Source of the DNA: Poriferisodalis sp965214215
Lineage (GTDB): Bacteria > Actinomycetota > Acidimicrobiia > Acidimicrobiales > Poriferisodalaceae
DNA length: 64,000 bases
NCBI RefSeq assembly: GCF_965214215.1
Contig: NZ_CBDCBD010000003.1
Span: 2,046,001-2,110,000 of the forward strand
Reading direction: 5' to 3'
The translations under genes and the position numbers were made by a program. Positions 16,500 to 24,462 of this stretch are shown here, in pieces (positions within the stretch are counted from its first letter, which is position 1; every line of letters begins with the position of its first letter). The notes under the pieces were generated by a model, which saw only the letters and a program-made list of their open reading frames with translations, was not told the DNA's origin and did not search any database.

Positions 16500-17903
16500 G
16501 TGAGCATTCCCGAACCACCGCACGGCCGAGAATCTCCGCAGGGCCTCGAGATCCTGCCCGAGAGCGGTGCCGACTTCGCGGGCGTGCAGGAATCGGTGAT
16601 CGAGCGGCAACCGTCGTCGGCGCCGCCCCGCCTCGTGGTGCTGGCGGTGCTCATTGCAGCTCTGGCCCTAGCCGCGGTGGTCGTGGCGTGGGTGCGCAGC
16701 GGCGGCGACGAGCCCGACGCAGCGATTGCGGCGACCACCACGACAACCGAGCCCCCGGCCACGACCACGACGGTCGGACCCACGCGGCCGCCGCGCACGA
16801 CGCTGCCGCCGCCGACAGTGCTCGACGGGCCCTTCGGCGACTTGCCGCCCGCACGCCCCGCCGCCGAGCTGGTTGCCACGCTCGCCGGAGATGCCACCGG
16901 CAACGTCCGCGGCTTCCTGTTTCAGCTCGACCTGGTGAGCGGAGCGGCTCAGTACGTGCCGCTGCCCAGTCTGCCGCACACTTTGTTCGAGCTCGACGGC
17001 GAGATCGTGGTCGGTATCGGGCGTGACGTGCTGCGCGTCGACACCGCCACCGGAGACCTCGTCGTCATCGCTGAGGACGTGACCGAAATGTTGCCTGCCC
17101 ACAGCCCGCCGGGAATCGTCGCCGTGGTGCGCGGCAGCGAGCATCTCTTCGCCCGCGTGGTCGGCCTCGACGGCGTGTTCCGCTCCGCCGTGCAGATGCC
17201 CAACGCGGCCGTCGTGCATGGTGCTCTCGGCGACCATGTCGTGGTGTCCATGGCGGGCAGCGTGATGGCGCTCGACGGGCGAAACCAGGCGCTCCAGCTC
17301 GGCCCCGGCCGGGTGCTCGCCGTCGGCGACGGGCATGTCGTGCGATTGCAGTGCGAGGAATACGGCTGCCAGATCACCGACACCTCATTCAGCGCCAGCG
17401 TGGGCGACGATCGACGCGACGACTGGTGCGACGACATCTGCGCGGAAGCCTCAGGCCGCTTCGGCGAACGCGACGACCAGGCCGAGATGGAGGAGAACTG
17501 CTCGACGCTGTGCGAGGACTACCCGATCGTCACCGGCGCGATCACCGAGCGGCGGGTGGAATTGCCGGCGGAGCTGCTTGCGGCGTCACCGGATCGCTGG
17601 AGCGAGCAGGGTCTGATGTCGCCCGACGGCAACCGGATCGCGTTGAGGCTCCTGCACGGCAACGGAGCCCCGGCGGGAGTCGTTGTGGTCGACCTGGAGC
17701 AGCAATGGGGTCGCCACTCGCCCGAGATCGGCGTCGATCTTGGGCACATGGCGTGGGCGCCCGACAGCCGGTACTTGCTGTACACGCTCGACAACGACGT
17801 CATGGTGTGGGATGTGCAGGCCGCCGAGGGGGAGCTGCCCTCGGGCCGGGCGCACGTTGGCGAACCTTTGGAGCAACTGGTTTTGCGTTCGGCTGGTGGT
17901 TGA
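16500..17903 (+). CDS. Membrane-anchored extracytoplasmic beta-propeller-like protein
   Basis: 467 residues. A cytoplasmic N-terminus (1-43) is followed by one membrane helix (about 44-66), a Thr/Pro-rich linker (72-108), and a large outer domain with repeated beta-strand blades (for example VVSMAGSVMALDGRNQALQL and MAWAPDSRYLLYTLDNDVMVWD, a WD/PD40-like blade). An insertion at about residues 280-345 is cysteine-rich (CEEYGCQ, CDDICAE, CSTLCED), with paired cysteines that may be disulphides. GTG 16500 is the start; no clear ribosome-binding site. Function unknown. The gene ends just before a copy of the long hairpin repeat. Confidence 0.65.
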   Translation: MSIPEPPHGRESPQGLEILPESGADFAGVQESVIERQPSSAPPRLVVLAVLIAALALAAVVVAWVRSGGDEPDAAIAATTTTTEPPATTTTVGPTRPPRTTLPPPTVLDGPFGDLPPARPAAELVATLAGDATGNVRGFLFQLDLVSGAAQYVPLPSLPHTLFELDGEIVVGIGRDVLRVDTATGDLVVIAEDVTEMLPAHSPPGIVAVVRGSEHLFARVVGLDGVFRSAVQMPNAAVVHGALGDHVVVSMAGSVMALDGRNQALQLGPGRVLAVGDGHVVRLQCEEYGCQITDTSFSASVGDDRRDDWCDDICAEASGRFGERDDQAEMEENCSTLCEDYPIVTGAITERRVELPAELLAASPDRWSEQGLMSPDGNRIALRLLHGNGAPAGVVVVDLEQQWGRHSPEIGVDLGHMAWAPDSRYLLYTLDNDVMVWDVQAAEGELPSGRAHVGEPLEQLVLRSAGG

Positions 17904-17913
17904 GCTGGCTTTT

Positions 17914-18010
17914 GCGCCCGCTGGGGAGGCGGCATGAGCCTCTGGTCCCGCGATCCGGCAGGTCGCAACGTCGCAGAGTCTCCTGCCGCCTCCCCAGCTC
18001 TGACATCTGG
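17914..18010. repeat. Long hairpin repeat element, copy 1
   Basis: About 97 bp. Its core at 17921-17997 is bounded by CTGGGGAGGCGGCA and the exact complement TGCCGCCTCCCCAG, with further pairing inside (CCTCTG against CAGAG). It fills the gap between two convergent genes (stops at 17903 and 18013). Copies 2 and 3 are at 19334-19432 and 28706-28836. Confidence 0.9.
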
Positions 18011-18012
18011 GC

Positions 18013-18726
18013 TTAGCGGTTGCCGCTCACGAGTTGTTCGGCGGTGACTATTACGAATAGGCCGGTGGCTTCTATGAGTGGGGGAGTGTTGGGTGGCGCG
18101 TTTGCTGCACGCACGGTGAGTTCGACGTGTGACTTGCGGCCTTCGCGGCTGGTCTCGCGGGCGTCATAGGTCACGGGCTCGTCGATCGGCACGCCGCCTC
18201 GGTAGTCGATCTCTAGGCGGGCGGTGTAGGCGGCGATTCCCAGGCAGACCATGAGGTAGCCGAGCACGTCATCGACCACCGCGCACACCGCGCCGCCATG
18301 AGTCCGGCCTGGGGCGCTCTCGAAGGCGGCACCGAAGGTCACCGCGGCACGGACGCCTTCGCCGTGGCGGCGCATGTCCACGTCCATGGCGGTCGGATTG
18401 GCGGGGCCGCTGAATGCTCGGTCGCTGAACGCCATGACCTCAGCGCCATCGGGCGGTCTCGGATCGGTGTAGCGGCGGGCGAAGTAATCGGCCGGGCGCG
18501 GCACGGCTGCTGAGCCGGCTTCGAGCCGGTCGGCGGCGGCGTCGGCCCACGCGGCGATCTCCACCAGCGTGTCGGCATCGGTGCGATGACGGACGAACGC
18601 ATGCGCCAGCCGCCTCAGTGCTCCCGCCGCTGCGCTGCGCTCGGCAAGTTGAGGATCGGGATAGATCAAATGCAGGTCGCTGCGTGCATCGACGCTGGTC
18701 TCGTCGCGGGGCGACGGGTCGTCCAC
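18013..18726 (-). CDS. PaaI-like hotdog thioesterase family protein
   Basis: 237 residues. The C-terminal half (about 115-232) is a single hotdog domain with GRTHGGAVCAVVDDVLGYLM, the PaaI/4HBT motif with HGG and the active-site Asp in the following helix, then TARLEIDYRGGVPIDEPVTY. Residues 1-110 are an extra helical region (ERSAAAGALRRLAHAFVRH). Likely an acyl-CoA thioesterase of unknown substrate. It lies 6 nt downstream of the SnoaL-like gene, so the two form an operon. GTG start at 18726. Confidence 0.75.
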   Translation of the reverse strand: MDDPSPRDETSVDARSDLHLIYPDPQLAERSAAAGALRRLAHAFVRHRTDADTLVEIAAWADAAADRLEAGSAAVPRPADYFARRYTDPRPPDGAEVMAFSDRAFSGPANPTAMDVDMRRHGEGVRAAVTFGAAFESAPGRTHGGAVCAVVDDVLGYLMVCLGIAAYTARLEIDYRGGVPIDEPVTYDARETSREGRKSHVELTVRAANAPPNTPPLIEATGLFVIVTAEQLVSGNR

Positions 18727-18732
18727 GGGGCC

Positions 18733-19278
18733 TCAGCTGCCGAGCCGGTCGGGCTCGCCATAGGGATAGTCGACCAATTCGCTGGACGGGTGCTCAAGAT
18801 CGAACGTCCAGTATTGGCGGATCTCGGCAATCAGCCGATCACCCCCCTCGACGAGCGGGCCGAAGTCGTAATGCTCGCTGCCGCGCACCGCAAACCGCAC
18901 GCCGCCGCTGCGCGCCTCCGGGTTGTCCGTGTCGCTGCGCGTCGCGGGGCTGCCGGTGCCGCTGCGAGGTGCAGGCATCGTGCCGGACATCCTCCACTCG
19001 ATCGCCGCAGTGTCGCCGTCGGTCACCAGCCGCTCGCAGTGCCACGATGCGCCCTGCCACTTGGAGGCAATGCGAGACCAGAAGCGACCGATCGTCGCTG
19101 CCCCCCGCACGGGTGCGTGGTTGGTGTCGTAGACCACGGCGTCATCGGTGAAGTGCCTCGCTACGGCCGCGGCATCGCCGGAGGTGCATGCGTCGAAATA
19201 ACCGGTGATCCGCGCTTCGATGCCCGCCGCCGCGCTCGCAGTTTCCCCGGTGGTGTCCATGTCAGCCTGCTCGCCCAT
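18733..19278 (-). CDS. SnoaL-like / NTF2-fold protein
   Basis: 181-residue protein with an NTF2-like cone fold: EARITGYFDACTSGDAAAVARHFTDDAVVYD near the N-terminus, IGRFWSRIASKWQGASWHCERL in the middle and IAEIRQYWTFDLE at the end, a typical SnoaL-2 ester cyclase or isomerase-like pattern. A Ser/Thr/Asp-rich loop (about 103-127) interrupts the sheet. The reaction is unknown. It is first in a two-gene operon with the thioesterase. Met7 is an alternative start. Confidence 0.7.
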   Translation of the reverse strand: MGEQADMDTTGETASAAAGIEARITGYFDACTSGDAAAVARHFTDDAVVYDTNHAPVRGAATIGRFWSRIASKWQGASWHCERLVTDGDTAAIEWRMSGTMPAPRSGTGSPATRSDTDNPEARSGGVRFAVRGSEHYDFGPLVEGGDRLIAEIRQYWTFDLEHPSSELVDYPYGEPDRLGS

Positions 19279-19333
19279 GTCGCCAGTCTCGCAGGCCCTC
19301 CCATAGCAGCGCTAAGTCACCGCGCGGGTAGGT

Positions 19334-19432
19334 GCGCCCGCTGAGGAGGCGGCATGAGCCTCTGCTCCCGCGATCCGGCAGGTCGCAACGTCGCAGAGTC
19401 TCCTGCCGCCTCCCCAGCTCTGGCATCTGTGC
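19334..19432. repeat. Long hairpin repeat element, copy 2
   Basis: Core 19341-19417, nearly identical to copy 1, with one change in the left arm (CTGAGGAGG for CTGGGGAGG) that weakens the outermost pairing. It abuts the stop codon of the ABC ATPase gene at 19433 on the minus strand. Confidence 0.9.
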
Positions 19433-20260
19433 CTACTGGCTCGAGTCCTCAGTCACGGCCCAGGAGAGCCAGCGGCCGTCACGCCTTTCGAGGCGCAGCT
19501 TGTGCGAGAAGCACTCCGAGAGCGTCGCGGCGGTGAGCACCTCGCTGAGGGGACCGCATACCAGTGGCGTGCCGTCGCGCAGGAGGAGTCCATGTGTGAA
19601 CGACGGTGGGATCTCATCGGTGTGATGCGTCACCAGTACGGTGGCCGGCGTCCGGGGGTCGGCTGCCAGCGATTCCAGGCTGGCCACGAGCTGTTCGCGG
19701 CCTGCAAGGTCCAGACCGGCCGTCGGCTCGTCGAGCAGCAGCAGTTCGGGACGGCCCATGAGCGTGCGAGCGAGCTGCACCCGCTGCTGCTCACCCGACG
19801 ACAGCGTGGTGAACGCCCGCTCGGCCAGCCGCCCGGCACCGACGCGATCCAGGCACGCCAGCGCGGCTGTCCGGTCTGCCTCGGTGTAGGTGTGCCACCA
19901 GGTCTCCAGCGCTGCGTAGCGCGCCGTCATCACGATGTCGAGGCCGCTGATATTCGGTCGGAACTGGTCTCGCAGCGACGAGCTGGCGAGCCCGATGCGT
20001 CGACGGTGCTCCCGTACGTCGACTGTGCCCCACCGCTCGCCCAGCACATCGACGGTGCCGGTGGTGGGGAAGCGGTACAGCGACAGGATCTTGATGAGGC
20101 TCGTCTTGCCCGAGCCGTTGGGCCCCAGCACGATCCACCGCTCGTGCGGGGCGATGTCCCAGTCGAGCGGGCCCAGCACCGTCGTGCCGTCGTAGACGAC
20201 CGATACATTCCGCAGCGAGGCTGTCGGCTGGACAGTTGGCTGATGCTGGGCGTCACTCAC
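19433..20260 (-). CDS. ABC transporter ATP-binding protein (stand-alone)
   Basis: 275-residue cytoplasmic ATPase. Walker A GPNGSGKTS, Q-loop region SSSLRDQF, signature LSSGEQQRVQLARTL, Walker B LLLLDEPTAGLD and H-loop LVTHH are all intact, so it should hydrolyse ATP. It resembles the ModF/iron-type ATPase group encoded without adjacent permease. The two genes upstream on the same strand are complete exporters that do not need it. GTG start at 20260; the preceding exporter gene ends 6 nt before. Partner unknown; it is a candidate for the missing thiamine ATPase only by speculation. Confidence 0.85.
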   Translation of the reverse strand: MSDAQHQPTVQPTASLRNVSVVYDGTTVLGPLDWDIAPHERWIVLGPNGSGKTSLIKILSLYRFPTTGTVDVLGERWGTVDVREHRRRIGLASSSLRDQFRPNISGLDIVMTARYAALETWWHTYTEADRTAALACLDRVGAGRLAERAFTTLSSGEQQRVQLARTLMGRPELLLLDEPTAGLDLAGREQLVASLESLAADPRTPATVLVTHHTDEIPPSFTHGLLLRDGTPLVCGPLSEVLTAATLSECFSHKLRLERRDGRWLSWAVTEDSSQ

Positions 20261-20266
20261 GCGTGC

Positions 20267-22420
20267 TCACGTCTCGTTGGGGTGGTCCTCGCCGGCATGC
20301 GACACCCACGTGGCGTACATCTCGGCGTACCGGCCGCCCAGCGCCACCAGCTCGTCGTGGGTGCCCAACTCCATCACGCCGCCCTCGTCGATGACTGCGA
20401 TCCGGTCTGCCCGCATGGCCGTCGCCAGACGGTGGGCGATCAGCACAGCCGTGCGCCCTTCGAGCAGCAGGTCCAGTGCGCCTTCGATCTCGGCCTCGGT
20501 GCTGAGATCGACGCTGGAGGTTGCCTCGTCGAGCACGATCACCCGGGGCCGTGCCACGAAAGCCCGCGCCAACGCCAGCAGCTGACGCTCGCCTGCCGAC
20601 AGCGACACGCCCCGCTCGTGCACCGGGGTGTCGGCCCCCTCGGGCAGGCTCTCAATGAGCCGGCGCAGTCCGACCAGGTCGAGCGCGGCGTCAATGTCGG
20701 CGTCGAGCTGAGCGTCGTCGTCTCGGCCCCTGCGACGCAAGCCGAAGGCGATGTTGTCGCGGATGGTGCCGTGGAACAGGAATGGCTCCTGGGGCACCAC
20801 GCCGAGCTGTTCGCGCAGCGACGACAGCGTCACGTCGCGCAGGTCCCAGCCGTCGATCGTGATCCGGCCCTGCGTCGGGTCGTAGAAGCGGATGATCAGC
20901 TTCGCGATCGTGCTCTTGCCCGCCCCCGTCGGCCCCACCAGTGCGAAGGTTTCTCCCGGGCGGATGTCCAAGCTGACGTCGCTCAGCACTTCGGGCAGTT
21001 CAGGTTCGACGGGCTCGCCGCTGTCGAGGTCTCGGCCGGCGCCGCCGTGCTCCGCTCCGGCGCCGTTGCCCAGCGCCGGCAAGCCCATTGGGTCGAATGA
21101 CGCAGTGAACTGTCCAGCGGCCTGCTTCGCCGCTCCGTCGGGTCCCGCGCCGGTGCCCCCGTCGCCGTCACTGTCGCCCGACGCAGCATCGTCGTCGTAA
21201 GCGAACGACACGCTCTCGAGCCGGATGTGACCGCTGACCGGCGGCAGGTCGGCTGCGTCGGGGTGCTGGCGCACGGTCGGTTGGGTGGCCAGCACTTGGC
21301 TGATCTTGCGGAGGCCCGACTGGCCCTGCTGGTAGGTGCTGTAGAGCTGCGCGAGCTGCTGGATCGGGGCGAAGAACGTCGTGACGTACAGCACGAACGC
21401 GCCCAGCTCCCCGACGGTGAGGCTGCCATCGCCCACCATCCACCCGCCGACCGCCAGCACCAGCGCCTGAGCAGCAATGCCGATGGCCTCGGTGCTGGGC
21501 CCGTAGATCGCCTGGACCCTTGACATGGCCAGGTTGGCGTCGCGAAAGCGCGCCGTCACCCTGCGGTGCCGCACGGCGTTCTCGAGTCGCCGGCCCGTGG
21601 CCGCGATCACCCGGATTCCCGCCAGGTTCTCCGACAGGTCGGCCAGCACGTCGGCGATGCGGTCACGTATCTCGCCGTAGCCCGTCTCGCTGCGGATCCG
21701 GAACCACAGCGTCAGCCCAACCAGCGGCGGGAGGATCGCGCCCAGCAGGATCATCGCCAAGAGCGGGTGGTAGCCGAACAGCACCACGGTCACGACGCCC
21801 ACTGTGAGCACCTGGATCAGCAGGTTCACGAAGCCTTCGTTGATGAGCATCGCCACGTACTCCATGTCGGAGGTCATGCGGCTGAGCAGCACTCCGGACT
21901 TGGATGTCGTGTACCAGTCGAGCGAGAGGCGCTGGTAGTGGCTGAACAGGCGCAGCCGCAGGTCGTACATGACCCGCTCGGCGATGCGCCCGTTGAGGCG
22001 CTGGCGCAGCCGGCTGAGCAAGATGCTGACGGCAACGACGCCCACGAAGATCAGCACGACCATGTTGAGGGCGAAGCGGTCTCCCTCGGTGATGCCGCGA
22101 TCGATGCCCTGCTGGAACAGCACCGGCACCGCCTGCATCGCCGCGGTCTCGGCGCCGAGCAGCAGCAGTGCTCCCAAGACGCCCCAGCTGTGCGGCACCA
22201 GCATGTCCCGAAGGCCGAACCGGCGGCCCCGTCGAGGATCGGCGCGCTCTGCGATGTGGTCGAAGCCGACGTCGGGCTCGGGGTGCTCGGGTTCGAGCGC
22301 CAGCAGCTTGTTCGCGCCTTCCTGCATCTCGGCGGGAACGCCGGCGAAAGGCAGCCCTGCCGCTGCGCTGGACTGCGTCGCGGTCGGTCCCATGTGGCCG
22401 GGGCCGCCGACCATCACCAT
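20267..22420 (-). CDS. ABC exporter half-transporter, subunit B of a pair
   Basis: 717-residue type IV ABC exporter: N-terminal cytoplasmic tail, six-helix membrane domain (about residues 85-370), then an ATPase domain. Walker A is GPTGAGKST, signature LSAGERQLLALARAF, Walker B VIVLDEATSSVD. An unusual Gly/Asp-rich insert of about 75 residues separates strand 1 of the ATPase domain (SVSFAYDDDAASGDSDGDGG) from the Walker A region. Its start overlaps the end of the partner gene by 7 nt, so the two are translated together and probably form a heterodimer. Substrate unknown. Confidence 0.87.
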   Translation of the reverse strand: MVMVGGPGHMGPTATQSSAAAGLPFAGVPAEMQEGANKLLALEPEHPEPDVGFDHIAERADPRRGRRFGLRDMLVPHSWGVLGALLLLGAETAAMQAVPVLFQQGIDRGITEGDRFALNMVVLIFVGVVAVSILLSRLRQRLNGRIAERVMYDLRLRLFSHYQRLSLDWYTTSKSGVLLSRMTSDMEYVAMLINEGFVNLLIQVLTVGVVTVVLFGYHPLLAMILLGAILPPLVGLTLWFRIRSETGYGEIRDRIADVLADLSENLAGIRVIAATGRRLENAVRHRRVTARFRDANLAMSRVQAIYGPSTEAIGIAAQALVLAVGGWMVGDGSLTVGELGAFVLYVTTFFAPIQQLAQLYSTYQQGQSGLRKISQVLATQPTVRQHPDAADLPPVSGHIRLESVSFAYDDDAASGDSDGDGGTGAGPDGAAKQAAGQFTASFDPMGLPALGNGAGAEHGGAGRDLDSGEPVEPELPEVLSDVSLDIRPGETFALVGPTGAGKSTIAKLIIRFYDPTQGRITIDGWDLRDVTLSSLREQLGVVPQEPFLFHGTIRDNIAFGLRRRGRDDDAQLDADIDAALDLVGLRRLIESLPEGADTPVHERGVSLSAGERQLLALARAFVARPRVIVLDEATSSVDLSTEAEIEGALDLLLEGRTAVLIAHRLATAMRADRIAVIDEGGVMELGTHDELVALGGRYAEMYATWVSHAGEDHPNET

Positions 22421-24366
22421 GAAATGTCGCTCCGAGGCGTGCCGTTGCTCGCGACCGCTGGAGGGTCCCCGCCGTTCGTATTGCCGCCCGCGGCAAGCAC
22501 CTCGACGTAGCGGGGCTCGGTGGCCATGAGCTCTGCGTGAGTGCCGTCGGCCGCCACCTTCCCGCCGTCGAGCAGGATTACCCGGTCGGCCAGGCTGATC
22601 GTGGACAGCCGGTGAGCGATGACGATGGTCGTGCGCTCGGCGAGCAATTCACCGAGTGCGTCGTGGATCCGCTCCTCGTGCGCCACGTCGATGGAGCTCG
22701 TGGCGTCGTCGAGGATCAGCACGGCGGGATCCGCGAGGATCGCCCGAGCGATGGCGATGCGCTGGCGCTGGCCGCCCGAGAGGTCGTACCCTCGCTCGCC
22801 GACCACGGTGTCGTAGCCCTCGTCCAGCTCGGCGATGAAGTCGTGGGCCTGCGCTGCGACGGCAGCGGCAACCACCTCGGAGCGCGCGGCATCAGGCCGC
22901 GCGTAGGCGATGTTGTCGTGCAGGCTGGCCGAGAACAGGAACGGCTCGTCGGGGACGAAGCCCACCGCGGCGCGCAGGCTGTCGCCGGTGAGGTCGTTCA
23001 CGTCGTGTCCGCCGACCGAGATCGTGCCGTCGCCGAGGCTGTAGAACCGCATCAGCAGCCGGGCGAGCGTCGACTTGCCGCAACCGGTGCGCCCGACGAC
23101 GGCGACCCGCTCCCCGGCGCCGATGCGCAGGTCCAGCCCGTCGAAGACCGCCGGAGCGTCGCGTTCGTCGCTTGCGGCGCCCGCAACGCCTCCGACGGTC
23201 TCGGTGCCGTAGGAGAACCGGACCCCCTCGAAGCGCACCGCCATTCCCGAGGGCCGGCCGGCTGGGCCTTGGCGCTGCGGCAGATCGACTGCGCCGGGCC
23301 GATCGGCGACGAGCACCGGTTCATCGAGCACCTCGAAAATGCGTTCTGCGGATGCCTTGGCCCGTTGGCCGAAGATGAACAGCATCCCGATGAAGCGGAA
23401 CGGCGCCTGCAGCAGCAGGATGTACAGGTAGAAGGTGGCCAGATCGCCCACCGACAGCGAGCCGCCGATGATCAGGTGCCCGCCGACCAGGAGCACCATC
23501 GCCATCGCCAAGCGTGGGAGGTTCTCGATGACCGGCGTGTAGTGCGCCCTGGTGTTGTGCTGGAGCAGGTTCGCCCAGCGCAGCCGCTGTGTCGCCGCGG
23601 CCATTTCTTCCACCTGCCGTGCCTCAGCCGCGAACGCCTTCACGACGCGCACGCCATTGACGCTCTCGTGGGTCACGGTGGCGACCTCGGCGTTGCGTGA
23701 CTGGATGATCCACGACAACGGGAACATGATGTGCCGCAGCCGCTGGCCCAGCACATAGACGGCAGGCATGATCAGCATCGTGATGGCGGTCAGCGGCAGG
23801 CTGATCCATGCCATCACCGAGATCGCCACCACGAAGCTCAACAGCTGCACCGACACGATCGGCGCGAAGGCCAGATAGGTCTGCACCGAACGGATGTCGG
23901 AGTTCGAACGCGAGATGATCTCGCCGGTCTGCACCCGGTCGTAGAACGCGAACGACAGTCGGCTGAGGTGTGCGAACAGCAGGGTGCGCAGCGCGAACTC
24001 GACCCGGTGGCCCATGGCGAAGAGCCCATAGCGGTAGACGTAGGTGAAGATGCCGCGGGCGACGCCGAGCACCACCAGTGCGATGACGAACGCCCACAGC
24101 GAGCCCGAGCCGGTGCCGTCGGTGCCGGTCACCGCCGCGTCGACGGCGAAGCCGGCCACTCTCGGCGCGATGGCCCCCGCACCCGTCGCCAAGACGGCCG
24201 CGATCAGCGCGACGACGACGCGCGCTTGCTGACGTCGCAACAGCGGGCTCAGCCGCCGGATCCAGCTCAACGAGCGGTCAGCGCGGATCCAGTCCCCGTC
24301 GAATTCGTCGTCGGGATGGGGTTGCGCGCCTGGCTCCGCGGGCGCAGTGCTGGGGGCTACCCGCAT
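22414..24366 (-). CDS. ABC exporter half-transporter, subunit A of a pair
   Basis: 650-residue type IV ABC exporter with an N-terminal membrane domain of six helices and an ATPase domain: Walker A GRTGCGKST, signature LSGGQRQRIAIARAI, Walker B VLILDDATSSID (Asp at the usual catalytic Glu position), H-loop IAHRLSTI. The Asp in place of Glu after Walker B suggests a degenerate nucleotide site, a common feature of heterodimeric exporters; subunit B keeps Glu. Start ATG 24366 is fixed by TAGCCT 7 nt upstream; a longer frame back to 24480 has no such signal. Confidence 0.87.
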   Translation of the reverse strand: MRVAPSTAPAEPGAQPHPDDEFDGDWIRADRSLSWIRRLSPLLRRQQARVVVALIAAVLATGAGAIAPRVAGFAVDAAVTGTDGTGSGSLWAFVIALVVLGVARGIFTYVYRYGLFAMGHRVEFALRTLLFAHLSRLSFAFYDRVQTGEIISRSNSDIRSVQTYLAFAPIVSVQLLSFVVAISVMAWISLPLTAITMLIMPAVYVLGQRLRHIMFPLSWIIQSRNAEVATVTHESVNGVRVVKAFAAEARQVEEMAAATQRLRWANLLQHNTRAHYTPVIENLPRLAMAMVLLVGGHLIIGGSLSVGDLATFYLYILLLQAPFRFIGMLFIFGQRAKASAERIFEVLDEPVLVADRPGAVDLPQRQGPAGRPSGMAVRFEGVRFSYGTETVGGVAGAASDERDAPAVFDGLDLRIGAGERVAVVGRTGCGKSTLARLLMRFYSLGDGTISVGGHDVNDLTGDSLRAAVGFVPDEPFLFSASLHDNIAYARPDAARSEVVAAAVAAQAHDFIAELDEGYDTVVGERGYDLSGGQRQRIAIARAILADPAVLILDDATSSIDVAHEERIHDALGELLAERTTIVIAHRLSTISLADRVILLDGGKVAADGTHAELMATEPRYVEVLAAGGNTNGGDPPAVASNGTPRSDISW

Positions 24367-24373
24367 CCCGGCG

Positions 24374-24379
24374 AGGCTA
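24374..24379 (-). promoter_or_regulatory. -10 element of the exporter pair (leaderless)
   Basis: TAGCCT on the minus strand, 7 nt before ATG 24366. Confidence 0.55.
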
Positions 24380-24418
24380 CCGGCGGCCCTGTTCGGCGAA
24401 CCGGAGCGACCCGGTACC

Positions 24419-24453
24419 GTAAGAGGCTGAGCCGATAGGCGAAGCCGTGGCCC
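24419..24453 (+). repeat. 35-nt repeated segment, copy 1
   Basis: GTAAGAGGCTGAGCCG, three variable bases, GGCGAAGC, one variable base, GTGGCCC. It matches 37051-37085 at 31 of 35 positions. Here it precedes the CBS-domain gene; there it spans the pdxS stop and the pdxT start. Confidence 0.8.
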
Positions 24454-24462
24454 GAGCGGCCC

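Noticed and set aside
19433..20260. Stand-alone ABC ATPase as the missing ThiQ
   Set aside because: No riboswitch or linkage supports it, and ATPase sequence alone cannot give the partner; left as unassigned.
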